In this document: piece after piece, positions 1 to 6,004 of the stretch
Position numbering within the stretch: position 1 is the first letter of the stretch
Layout of the letters: every line of letters starts with the position of its first letter
Origin: an uncultured Bacteroidaceae bacterium
Lineage (GTDB): Bacteria > Bacteroidota > Bacteroidia > Bacteroidales > Bacteroidaceae
NCBI GenBank assembly: GCA_934293005.1
Contig: CAKQYA010000055.1
Location: forward strand, 1 to 8,062
Direction: 5' to 3'
DNA: 8,062 nt
The notes under the pieces: generated by a model
Told to the model about the DNA's origin: nothing
What the model saw: only the letters and a program-made list of their open reading frames with translations
The model's database searches: none
Translations under genes and position numbers: made by a program

Positions 1-70
1 TTATTATCGTCGCTATGAGGGGCTACGTCCGCTACTCTCTGTCTGTGACTAAAAATTAATTCAGTAGACC

Positions 71-1180
71 CTAAATAGACTGTCTACGCACACTTGGGAC
101 ATGAGACGACTTTTTGCGATATTTCCAAAAGCAGATGAATGCGGTGAGAATGATTATGATACTGACAATCCAAGCCCAGTAATTATAAACGCGCGATGTG
201 GCTGTGATGGAATAATCACCTGCTATGAGTCGTTCTCCTGTAAAAGGGTAGGCTATGATGCCATCTTGTAGTCTGCCAAATCCTGTGTTTGTCACTTCTC
301 CTGGCATCTTCAATGTGTATTGTGCATACATGAGGAAGGGAGCAAGTTGGGAATCAAGCAGAGAAGACAGCTCTTTTCCTAATGCTGTTTCAGCATCAAA
401 GAAGACCGAATAAGCATCAGAATGGAAGAAACTTCTGAAAAGCTCTTGTGGTTCTGTCGTCAATGCATCACTTTTGGTCTTGATATATTCCTTCGCCAAA
501 GAATCCTTGAGATTGACGAATTCTCTTTTGCTGACAGGAGGATTGGATATGGAATCGTAATGAGAGGCAATGAAATCAATAACGGTTTCGGTCATATTGT
601 CATTGAACCATTGTGTGATGTGTGGCTCTATTTCATTCAGTTTCATGCTCGCTTCTGCTCCATTCAGCCCTTCTAATATGTTTGGACGACCTGTAAACCA
701 GTAGCTGATGGTTTCTGCATCTGCATATTTTCTGGGATTGATGCGGAACTTTTCACCCAAGCTGCTGAATGTTTCGGTGTAGGTATAATCTGTATAGAAC
801 CAACGGTGTGTCTTTTCCAATTTAGCAGTTGATTTTATTGGTACGCCATTGAGACGAAGGGGCGTGTGCTGGCTCATCTCTTCTGTCGATCCATAAATCT
901 GGTAGAAGGTGGTGGTGATGGTGTCACCATGTGTTGTGTCAGTATGGCTGCCCATCATAGAATCCACACAGAGGCATTCTGGTATGGGGTAAGCCCATCC
1001 TATGCTGTTGCCCCAAAGGCTGTCCCTCATCTCTTTGGACATAATGCTGGTGTAACTAACTTCGCGTCTGCAAGTGCCATCTTCGTTGACTATGGTGGTC
1101 ATCTTGACATTCTGGTCTTGGCATGAGGTGATGCACAAAAGTGACATCATGGAAAGCAGAATGATATTAATGGTTTTCAT
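71..1180 (-). CDS. Putative lipoprotein with C-terminal membrane anchor, third gene of ECF sigma operon
   Basis: This 369-residue protein is not recognised as a named family. The N-terminus is a lipoprotein signal peptide: Met-Lys, a hydrophobic stretch (residues 5-18), then a lipobox I-T-S-C with the lipidated cysteine at residue 20. Residues 21-333 form a mostly polar, presumably extracytoplasmic domain starting with a VNEDGTCRREV-like strand. A second hydrophobic segment (about 334-352, WAWIVSIIIILTAFICFW) is followed by a basic tail (KYRKK). This suggests an inner-membrane protein held at both ends, with the tail in the cytoplasm. Its start codon lies inside the end of the upstream membrane protein gene (14-bp overlap), so translation is probably coupled. 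By position it may sense or transmit an envelope signal to the anti-sigma/sigma pair; that is inference. The ATG at 1180 is well supported by the signal peptide. Confidence 0.85.
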   Translation of the reverse strand: MKTINIILLSMMSLLCITSCQDQNVKMTTIVNEDGTCRREVSYTSIMSKEMRDSLWGNSIGWAYPIPECLCVDSMMGSHTDTTHGDTITTTFYQIYGSTEEMSQHTPLRLNGVPIKSTAKLEKTHRWFYTDYTYTETFSSLGEKFRINPRKYADAETISYWFTGRPNILEGLNGAEASMKLNEIEPHITQWFNDNMTETVIDFIASHYDSISNPPVSKREFVNLKDSLAKEYIKTKSDALTTEPQELFRSFFHSDAYSVFFDAETALGKELSSLLDSQLAPFLMYAQYTLKMPGEVTNTGFGRLQDGIIAYPFTGERLIAGDYSITATSRVYNYWAWIVSIIIILTAFICFWKYRKKSSHVPSVRRQSI

Positions 1181-1532
1181 ATATCAATTTTTTTATATGG
1201 TTATAACTGAATCTGTTGTCTGTGGCTGCATTATGGAATCGAACGACGTCTAATGTGCTGCATTGTGGCGTTCTGACATTGCCGACTCTGATGCCTGTTT
1301 CTTGTTCATGTGAAATATTATTTTGAATGAAGATTCCAATAATCCAAAGTGCTGCAATAGAACTGGCTGACATGAGCCAAAGGAACCATATCGGATGTCT
1401 TTGGTTTTCTTCTGTTTCATCTCCTTTGATATCTGGGAGACTGTCCATTATCATTTCTGTCAATTCATCCGGTTTGTCCAATTGGGGCTTCCAGTCTTGC
1501 AGGTCGTTTAAAAGTTCATCTGTTTTACTCAT
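1167..1532 (-). CDS. Small single-span membrane protein, probable anti-sigma factor
   Basis: The protein has 121 residues. Residues 1-46 are polar and acidic (LQDWKPQLDKPDELTEMIMDSLPD), followed by one hydrophobic segment (about 47-69, HPIWFLWLMSASSIAALWIIGIF) and about 50 residues beyond the membrane. A cytoplasmic N-terminal segment, one helix and a short extracytoplasmic tail fit a membrane-bound anti-sigma factor. The position directly after an ECF sigma gene, with an 8-bp overlap (the ATG is embedded in the sigma stop region), supports the role. The HxxxCxxC motif of zinc-binding anti-sigma factors is absent, and the cytoplasmic part is very short, so the assignment rests mainly on context. 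The 3' end overlaps the following lipoprotein gene by 14 bp. Confidence 0.75.
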   Translation of the reverse strand: MSKTDELLNDLQDWKPQLDKPDELTEMIMDSLPDIKGDETEENQRHPIWFLWLMSASSIAALWIIGIFIQNNISHEQETGIRVGNVRTPQCSTLDVVRFHNAATDNRFSYNHIKKLIYENH

Positions 1533-2076
1533 ATCCTTTATTCTTTAGTCGTTCGCGTATTTTCTGCCTTGCCGCATACAGGTTGCTTTTTATCTGGCGA
1601 GCATCTAATCCTGTTATCTGTTCCACTTCAGAACTATTCAACCCTTCGAGGTTGCAGAGAGTGAATACGAGTCTTTGCTTTTCGCTCAGATTTTCTGCAA
1701 GCACTTTTACGATTGATATCCATTCCTTGTTTTCAAGGCATCGTTGCGGGTCGGATGTTGTCATATACTGTGCGAGTGTTGCATCATCTTCCGGTAAAGG
1801 GCGAATCCTTTGCCGCTTCTTTATTTTGTCCAGGCAAAGATGTGAGGCAATAGCGTATATCCATGTGGAGAGGGATGATTTCTCGTCATATCTTCTTATG
1901 TTTGTCCACACGCGGATGAAAGTTTCTTGTGTGGTGTCCTTTGCTTCATCCTCGTCACAGAGCATTTTCAAGGCCAAAGAGAATACCATCTGCTGATAGG
2001 CGGCAACTACCTCCTTGAAGGCATCTTTGTCTCCATTCTTGCATCTGCCTGTTATGTCTTGGTTTATTTTTTGCAT
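1525..2076 (-). CDS. ECF-family RNA polymerase sigma factor
   Basis: This 183-residue protein is a group 4 (extracytoplasmic function) sigma factor, which directs RNA polymerase to a specific promoter set. Region 2 spans about residues 20-90 and contains the family pattern DEDEAKDTTQETFIRVW followed by SLSTWIYAIASHLCLD and the basic KIKKRQR. Region 4 spans about 125-176: LSEKQRLVFTLCNLEGLNSSEVEQ, then the recognition helix region ARQIKSNLYAARQKIRERL. The length is normal for the family, and there is no extra C-terminal SnoaL-like domain. It is the first gene of a three-gene overlapping operon whose next product is a likely membrane anti-sigma factor. The start at 2076 gives a complete region 2. 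Its regulon cannot be read from this window. Confidence 0.95.
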   Translation of the reverse strand: MQKINQDITGRCKNGDKDAFKEVVAAYQQMVFSLALKMLCDEDEAKDTTQETFIRVWTNIRRYDEKSSLSTWIYAIASHLCLDKIKKRQRIRPLPEDDATLAQYMTTSDPQRCLENKEWISIVKVLAENLSEKQRLVFTLCNLEGLNSSEVEQITGLDARQIKSNLYAARQKIRERLKNKGYE

Positions 2077-2096
2077 TTTCGAAGAATCTTTTGCTC

Positions 2097-2125
2097 ATTA
2101 TACGATTGAAGAGTTGCAAAGTCAA
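2097..2125 (-). promoter_or_regulatory. E. coli-like -35/-10 promoter match upstream of the sigma gene
   Basis: Read on the minus strand, TTGACT (2125-2120) is followed by a 17-nt spacer and a perfect TATAAT (2102-2097). The first base of the sigma gene lies about 20 nt further on. The spacing and 11 of 12 consensus bases match an E. coli sigma-70 promoter. Bacteroidetes housekeeping promoters normally use TTTG/TAnnTTTG instead, so function in this host is uncertain. Confidence 0.35.
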
Positions 2126-2218
2126 AAAGATATTTTATTTTTTTGTCATGAAACAAACAAATCCTCCAATGCCACATCATTCTGTAATATGTTGCTGTAT
2201 GCATTCTTCTTCAATGCC

Positions 2219-2233
2219 TATTTGTAACAAATA
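2219..2233. promoter_or_regulatory. Perfect 15-nt palindrome, candidate operator
   Basis: TATTTGT-A-ACAAATA is a perfect dyad with 7-bp arms around a single central base. It lies about 145 bp upstream of the sigma gene, in what would be its leader if transcription starts near 2340. It could be a binding site for a dimeric regulator; no binder can be named. Confidence 0.3.
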
Positions 2234-2256
2234 CAGGATGGCCATGCATTTTGGAA

Positions 2257-2273
2257 GGCCGGCACGGCCGGCA
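2257..2273. repeat. GC-rich 9-nt tandem duplication
   Basis: GGCCGGCA occurs at 2257-2264 and again at 2266-2273, separated by one base. Each copy contains the palindrome GCCGGC. The patch stands out in an AT-rich intergenic region and could form a small hairpin in either strand's transcript. Confidence 0.5.
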
Positions 2274-2330
2274 TAGATTCAGCGGCGCTTGTCCTCATAA
2301 TCATTCTTTTGTTTCATATGAGCATTTGTG

Positions 2331-2354
2331 TGATTGCATTTGCAAAGGTAATCA
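2331..2354 (-). promoter_or_regulatory. Bacteroidetes -7 element (TACCTTTG) within a 24-nt dyad, likely sigma operon promoter
   Basis: On the minus strand, TACCTTTGCA (2350-2341) matches the TAnnTTTG -7 consensus and shares the TAnCTTTGCA form with the two plus-strand promoters in this window. A TTTG at 2370-2367 lies only 16 nt upstream, shorter than the usual 19-21, so the -33 element is weak. The element sits in an imperfect palindrome (TGATT...TTTGCAAA...AATCA, 10 of 12 base pairs complementary), which could be an overlapping operator. Transcription from here would give a leader of about 260 nt before the sigma gene. Confidence 0.5.
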
Positions 2355-2487
2355 TATGATTTTAAACAAAAGAGAAAAGTGCTAATTTTTGGACCGCAAT
2401 TAAGTTTTTTATGATTGGATGTTATCAGCAGGTACAATACTTCGGTGAGAATATACCGAAGCGTTGGATAATGAGAACAGTAACCTT

Positions 2488-2616
2488 ATGACCAATATGG
2501 GTTTGTTTCAAATGAATTGGCAGATTCGGGATCTATCGTGGCTTCTCTCGCATACTAAACGGAAGCCGGCACAGTTGTTACAAAAGCCTAAAGATGTTTA
2601 TTTTGTGTTTGGCTAA
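2488..2616 (+). CDS. Possible 42-residue small ORF or decayed repeat
   Basis: An ATG at 2488 opens a 42-codon frame ending at TAA 2614-2616. It encodes a basic peptide beginning MTNMGLFQMNWQIRDLSWLL and ending KPKDVYFVFG. The frame stays open upstream to 2449. No -7 promoter element with correct spacing, no ribosome binding site and no recognisable family is visible, and its end lies just before the permease promoter. It may be chance, a remnant or part of an intergenic repeat. Confidence 0.15.
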   Translation: MTNMGLFQMNWQIRDLSWLLSHTKRKPAQLLQKPKDVYFVFG

Positions 2617-2626
2617 TATGCAAGCG

Positions 2627-2658
2627 TCTGCATCAAATAAAAAAAATGTGTATCTTTG
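2627..2658 (+). promoter_or_regulatory. Bacteroidetes-type promoter of the SLC13 permease gene
   Basis: The -7 element TATCTTTG (2651-2658) is a perfect TAnnTTTG match. A TCTG at 2627-2630, one base off TTTG, lies exactly 20 nt upstream, which is the expected -33 spacing. The start codon follows 25 nt after the -7 element, preceded by an A-rich stretch typical of leaders without a Shine-Dalgarno sequence. Confidence 0.7.
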
Positions 2659-2683
2659 CATGCTCAATTAAAAAATATGATAT

Positions 2684-4519
2684 ATGGTATTAACTCTGAT
2701 AGTGCTCGCTGTGGCGGCAATACTCTTTGCCGTCAATAAACTTCGTTCTGATATTGTGGCCCTTTGCGCCGTGGTGGTACTCCTTCTCGGCCATGTGCTC
2801 ACCCCTGCTGAAGCCTTGGCCGGTTTCTCAGCTCCAGTGGTAATCATGATGGCAGGCCTCTTCATTGTGGGAGGCGGCATCTTCCAGACAGGCTTGGCAA
2901 AGATGGTCGGTTCGAAACTGATGGGACTGGCTGGCAAGTCGGAGTTGCGCTTGTTTCTTCTTGTCATGCTTGTCACGGCAGGCATAGGAGCTTTTGTGAG
3001 CAATACAGGCACAGTGGCGCTTATGCTTCCCATAGTTGTGTCGATGGCTGCAAGCGCAAAGATGAATGTGAGCCGTTTGCTCATGCCGCTTGCTTTTGCC
3101 AGTTCGATGGGAGGCATGCTCACGCTTATCGGTACTCCACCAAACCTTGTCATTGATGATGTGTTGTTGAGTGCAGGCGAGAAAGGGCTTGGCTTCTTCG
3201 ATTTCGCTCCTGTGGGATTTGTTTGCATTGTAGTTGGCGTGCTGGTGCTGTTGCCTCTGAGCAAATGGTTTCTCGTCAAAAAAGACAAAAGCGGTGACGA
3301 TGATAATAACCGAGGCAAGAGCTTGCGCTCTCTGGTGAAAGAGTATCGTCTCACAGAAGACGTGTCAAGATGCGAAGTGGGCAAGGGCAGTCCTGTGGTA
3401 GGCCGCACTATTGGCGAGTTGAACATACGTCAGCAATATGGGCTTACAGTGCTTGAGGTGAGAAAAGAGAAGCGCAGAGACAGAAAATTGATGCGCAACA
3501 TCACTCAGAATATGGCCACTCCAGATGTGCGTCTGCGTGAGGGTGACATTATTTATATGTCAGGCCATGCAGAGAATACCGCTCGCTTTGCCAAAGATTA
3601 CATGTTGAGCGTGGAGTTTAATGCCAGCAACCTTGATTTCTTCGACATAGGCATAGCCGAAGTGGTGTTGCTGCGCCAGTCAAAGTTTGTTGGCGTCAAA
3701 CTGAAAGATTCCGGTTTCCGGTCGAAGTTCAGCATAAATGTGCTTGCTGTGAGACGTGGCAATGAATATGTGAGAGAGGGACTTGCTGAATTGAAGATGC
3801 AGGACGGTGACGTGCTGCTGGTGCAAGGCACATGGAACAACATAGGACGCCTCTCAAACGATGAGGAACATTGGGTGGTGCTTGGACAGCCTCTGCAAGA
3901 GGCCGCTCGCGTCACATTGGATTATAAGGCTCCAATGGCCGCTTGCATCATGGCTCTCATGGTTGCGATGATGGTCTTTGATTTCATTCCTGTGGCGCCT
4001 GTCACAGCAGTGCTCATAGCCAGTGTGCTCATGATACTCACGGGATGCTTCAAAAGCGTTGAGGCGGCCTACAAGACAATCAACTGGGAGAGCATAGTGC
4101 TCATCGCGGCAATGATGCCAATGTCGACGGCATTGGAGAAGACAGGCGCGTCTAAGCTTGTTTCGGAGATGCTTGTGGGCAGTCTTGGCACGGCAGGGCC
4201 GATGGCTTTGCTTGCAGGCATATATTTCACCACATCCTTGCTCACCATGTTCATCTCCAACACAGCGACGGCTGTGTTGATGGCGCCTATAGCCATGGCA
4301 TCAGCTCATTCACTTGGGGTGAACCCCGTGCCCATGTTGTTTGCGGTGGCAGTTGCAGCGAGCATGTGCTTTGCTTCGCCTTTCTCCACACCGCCTAATG
4401 CTCTTGTGATGAAAGCTGGCCAATACACATTTATGGATTATATAAAAGTGGGACTTCCTTTGCAGATCATAATGGGCATTGTGATGACATTTGTCTTGCC
4501 TCTCATCTTCTCGTTCTGA
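2684..4519 (+). CDS. SLC13/DASS-family permease with two RCK_C (TrkA-C) domains
   Basis: This 611-residue inner-membrane protein is a probable sodium-coupled anion transporter (dicarboxylate, sulfate or similar; the substrate is not readable). The N-terminal transmembrane half (about 1-197) contains the signature S-N-T at 106-108 and T-P-P-N at 151-154. The C-terminal half (about 415-611) repeats them as S-N-T at 525-527 and T-P-P-N at 569-572, the inverted-repeat substrate/sodium site of this family. A charged cytoplasmic insert lies between them with two RCK_C-like domains (about 220-308 and 322-392). Each has the pattern of a GxxL...RxG/RRG core and a LREGDIIYMSG or MQDGDVLLVQG strand. The length is usual for this RCK_C-containing subgroup. 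The gene is monocistronic, with its own promoter, and divergent from the sigma operon. Regulation by a ligand of the RCK_C domains is inferred from the family. Confidence 0.93.
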   Translation: MVLTLIVLAVAAILFAVNKLRSDIVALCAVVVLLLGHVLTPAEALAGFSAPVVIMMAGLFIVGGGIFQTGLAKMVGSKLMGLAGKSELRLFLLVMLVTAGIGAFVSNTGTVALMLPIVVSMAASAKMNVSRLLMPLAFASSMGGMLTLIGTPPNLVIDDVLLSAGEKGLGFFDFAPVGFVCIVVGVLVLLPLSKWFLVKKDKSGDDDNNRGKSLRSLVKEYRLTEDVSRCEVGKGSPVVGRTIGELNIRQQYGLTVLEVRKEKRRDRKLMRNITQNMATPDVRLREGDIIYMSGHAENTARFAKDYMLSVEFNASNLDFFDIGIAEVVLLRQSKFVGVKLKDSGFRSKFSINVLAVRRGNEYVREGLAELKMQDGDVLLVQGTWNNIGRLSNDEEHWVVLGQPLQEAARVTLDYKAPMAACIMALMVAMMVFDFIPVAPVTAVLIASVLMILTGCFKSVEAAYKTINWESIVLIAAMMPMSTALEKTGASKLVSEMLVGSLGTAGPMALLAGIYFTTSLLTMFISNTATAVLMAPIAMASAHSLGVNPVPMLFAVAVAASMCFASPFSTPPNALVMKAGQYTFMDYIKVGLPLQIIMGIVMTFVLPLIFSF

Positions 4520-4594
4520 TGGATGAATGCGGCATGATGAATGAAAAAAATAAAATATGCATGTTTTGATGTTATTTATCTGTGCGCTTTTTTG

Positions 4595-4602
4595 TAACTT
4601 TG
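4595..4602 (+). promoter_or_regulatory. Bacteroidetes -7 element upstream of the DUF4494-yggS-crp operon
   Basis: TAACTTTG, followed by CA, is a perfect TAnnTTTG -7 element with the same TAnCTTTGCA form as the permease promoter. No good TTTG lies at 19-21 nt upstream: TTAT at 4572-4575 has a spacer of 19, and TTTG at 4565-4568 has a spacer of 26. Transcription from here gives a leader of about 130 nt before the ATG at 4740. Confidence 0.55.
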
Positions 4603-4739
4603 CATGATGTAAAGGCATTGCCGCTGGTTGGTGAAGCATGCATCAGCCTGTATTGGATGCCCGTATGGATAATTAGTGATAAACATATGGCAGGCATGCG
4701 CAGATGTGCGTGCTTGCTGCTAAAACAACAATTGTACCA

Positions 4740-5228
4740 ATGGAAATAAATAGCTGGTTTGAATGTAAAGTTAAGATGGACACGATGAAGGATGATGGCT
4801 CTATAAAGCCGGAGACTTTTGTATATCTTGTAGACGCTCTTAATTTTACTGAGGCGGAGAGCAGAATTATAGAAGAAGTGAAAGCTTATGCGAGTGGCAA
4901 TCTGGAGGTGGATGGCATCAAGAAGGTGAAGTTTTCCGAAATCTTTCCTTCAGATGCGGATATGGCTGACAAATGGTATAAGGTGCGTTGCCTTTTCATC
5001 ACTCTCGATGAGAAGACCCAGACAGAGAAAGAGGTGGGAAACAACATGCTGGTGCAAGCTGAGAACTTCTACAATGCTGTGGAGAATTTCGACAAAGGCA
5101 TGAAAGGCTCTATGATGGACTACCGCATCGCTTCCATTCAAGAAACAAAGATAATGGACGTGATAAGATATGCAGCTCGCTCCAAGTCGGAAGGCGAAGA
5201 GGCTGCTAAGCCTGAATACGAACAGTGA
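4740..5228 (+). CDS. DUF4494 domain-containing protein
   Basis: This 162-residue soluble protein matches the Bacteroidetes DUF4494 family, whose function is unknown. The family pattern is visible along its length: WFECKV near the start (residues 6-11), YLVDALNFTEAESRIIEE (about 29-46), FSEIFPSD, then CLFITLDEKTQTEKEV, NNMLVQAENF and a C-terminal block GMKGSMMDYRIASIQETKIM. The chosen ATG at 4740 puts WFECKV at the N-terminus, as in the family. An upstream in-frame ATG at 4704 would add twelve residues (starting MCVLAAK) that do not look like family sequence. There is no signal peptide or membrane segment. It precedes yggS with about an 80-nt gap and is probably co-transcribed with it. Confidence 0.87.
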   Translation: MEINSWFECKVKMDTMKDDGSIKPETFVYLVDALNFTEAESRIIEEVKAYASGNLEVDGIKKVKFSEIFPSDADMADKWYKVRCLFITLDEKTQTEKEVGNNMLVQAENFYNAVENFDKGMKGSMMDYRIASIQETKIMDVIRYAARSKSEGEEAAKPEYEQ

Positions 5229-5245
5229 ACGCCCAATAGAAGAGT

Positions 5246-5272
5246 GTTGGCAATAGCGGCTGAATTGTCAAC
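5246..5272 (+). other. Hairpin between DUF4494 gene and yggS
   Basis: GTTGGCAAT (5246-5254) can pair with ATTGTCAAC (5264-5272) over 9 positions with one G-U pair, leaving a 9-nt loop. No T-run follows, so it is not a standard intrinsic terminator. It may affect mRNA processing or coupling between the two genes. Confidence 0.35.
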
Positions 5273-5311
5273 GATGGTATAAGCCAAACAACCATAATGC
5301 TTATAGTGAAG

Positions 5312-5980
5312 ATGGTTAAGGAAAACATAGAGAAGATAAAGGCCACGCTGCTGCCTGGCATCAAACTTGTGGCTGTGTCTAAGTTTCATCCTGCAGAGAT
5401 GATTCAGGAGGCTTATGAAAGTGGGCAGCGTGTGTTTGGTGAGAGCCATGTGCAGGAGATTGCTGGCAAGCACGAGATGCTGCCTAAGGACATAGAGTGG
5501 CATTTCATAGGCCACTTGCAGACAAATAAGGTGAAGTATATAGCTCCATACATCAGTCTCATCCAATCGGTCGACTCGCTTAAGTTGCTCAAGGAAATTG
5601 ACAAGCAGGCTGCCAAATGCGGACGTGTCATTGATGTGCTTCTTCAATTGCATGTGGCTGCAGAAGAGACTAAATTTGGCTTTGCGCCAGATGAGGTGAA
5701 GTGTCTCGTTGAAAGCGAGGATTTTGCAAACCTTCTGCATGTGAGGGTGGTGGGCATCATGGCTATGGCCACCAACACAGATGACGAGGCTCGCATCGTG
5801 TCTGATTTTGAATGCGCCCATGACGTGTTTGAATCGCTGAAGAAGAGCCATTTTGCCGATAAGCCAGAGTTCTGTGAATTGTCTATGGGAATGAGCGGCG
5901 ATTATCTCCTGGCCCAGCAGCATGGCAGCACAATGGTGAGGGTGGGCAGTTCCATCTTTGGCGAGCGGCAATATGCTTGA
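5312..5980 (+). CDS. yggS: YggS/PROSC (PLPBP) family pyridoxal 5'-phosphate-binding protein
   Basis: This 222-residue cytosolic protein belongs to the fold-type III PLP-binding YggS/PLPHP family. The family has no known enzymatic reaction and maintains PLP and amino/keto acid homeostasis. The PLP lysine is K24 in the VAVSKFHP motif. Further hallmarks are GQRVFGESHVQE, the strongly conserved WHFIGHLQTNK (about 63-73), KFGF, GIMAMATN (148-155), LSMGMSGDY (190-198) and the phosphate-binding end VRVGSSIFGER (209-219). The length is normal. The ATG at 5312 gives the usual distance to the lysine; an in-frame ATG at 5297 would add five residues (MLIVK). The Crp/Fnr gene follows after 24 nt, consistent with one operon. 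Confidence 0.95.
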   Translation: MVKENIEKIKATLLPGIKLVAVSKFHPAEMIQEAYESGQRVFGESHVQEIAGKHEMLPKDIEWHFIGHLQTNKVKYIAPYISLIQSVDSLKLLKEIDKQAAKCGRVIDVLLQLHVAAEETKFGFAPDEVKCLVESEDFANLLHVRVVGIMAMATNTDDEARIVSDFECAHDVFESLKKSHFADKPEFCELSMGMSGDYLLAQQHGSTMVRVGSSIFGERQYA

Positions 5981-6004
5981 ATAATCAATTAACACCATCT
6001 CAAT

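Larger units (their letters stand above)
2077..2683. other. Divergent intergenic region of about 600 bp between sigma operon and SLC13 permease
   Basis: No convincing gene is present. The region holds a candidate E. coli-like promoter next to the sigma gene (2097-2125, minus) and a Bacteroidetes -7 element inside a 24-nt dyad (2331-2354). It also holds a 15-nt palindrome (2219-2233), a GC-rich 9-nt tandem duplication (2257-2273), a small stem (2440-2461), an unsupported 42-codon ORF (2488-2616, plus) and the promoter of the permease gene (about 2627-2658, plus). Confidence 0.8.

Noticed and set aside
1..70. Possible 3' end of a plus-strand gene (frames open from the window edge ending at 52 and 59)
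   Set aside because: Two frames are open over fewer than 20 codons, which is chance level, and neither tail is recognisable. A GTAGAC/GTCTAC pairing at 64-87 is too weak to call a terminator.
2117..2124. TGACTTTG on the minus strand as a second -7 element for the sigma gene
   Set aside because: It has one mismatch to TAnnTTTG and no TTTG at 19-21 nt upstream.
2668..3426. 252-codon open frame on the minus strand opposite the permease gene
   Set aside because: It is antisense to a well-supported transporter. The translation is low-complexity Ser/Thr/Pro/Arg rich, typical of a shadow frame, with no domain.
4520..4594. Intrinsic terminator after the permease gene
   Set aside because: T- and A-rich stretches are present, but no convincing stem precedes them.
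4704..4739. Upstream ATG at 4704 as the DUF4494 start
   Set aside because: It would add MCVLAAKTTIVP, which does not resemble the family N-terminus. The ATG at 4740 places WFECKV where family members have it.
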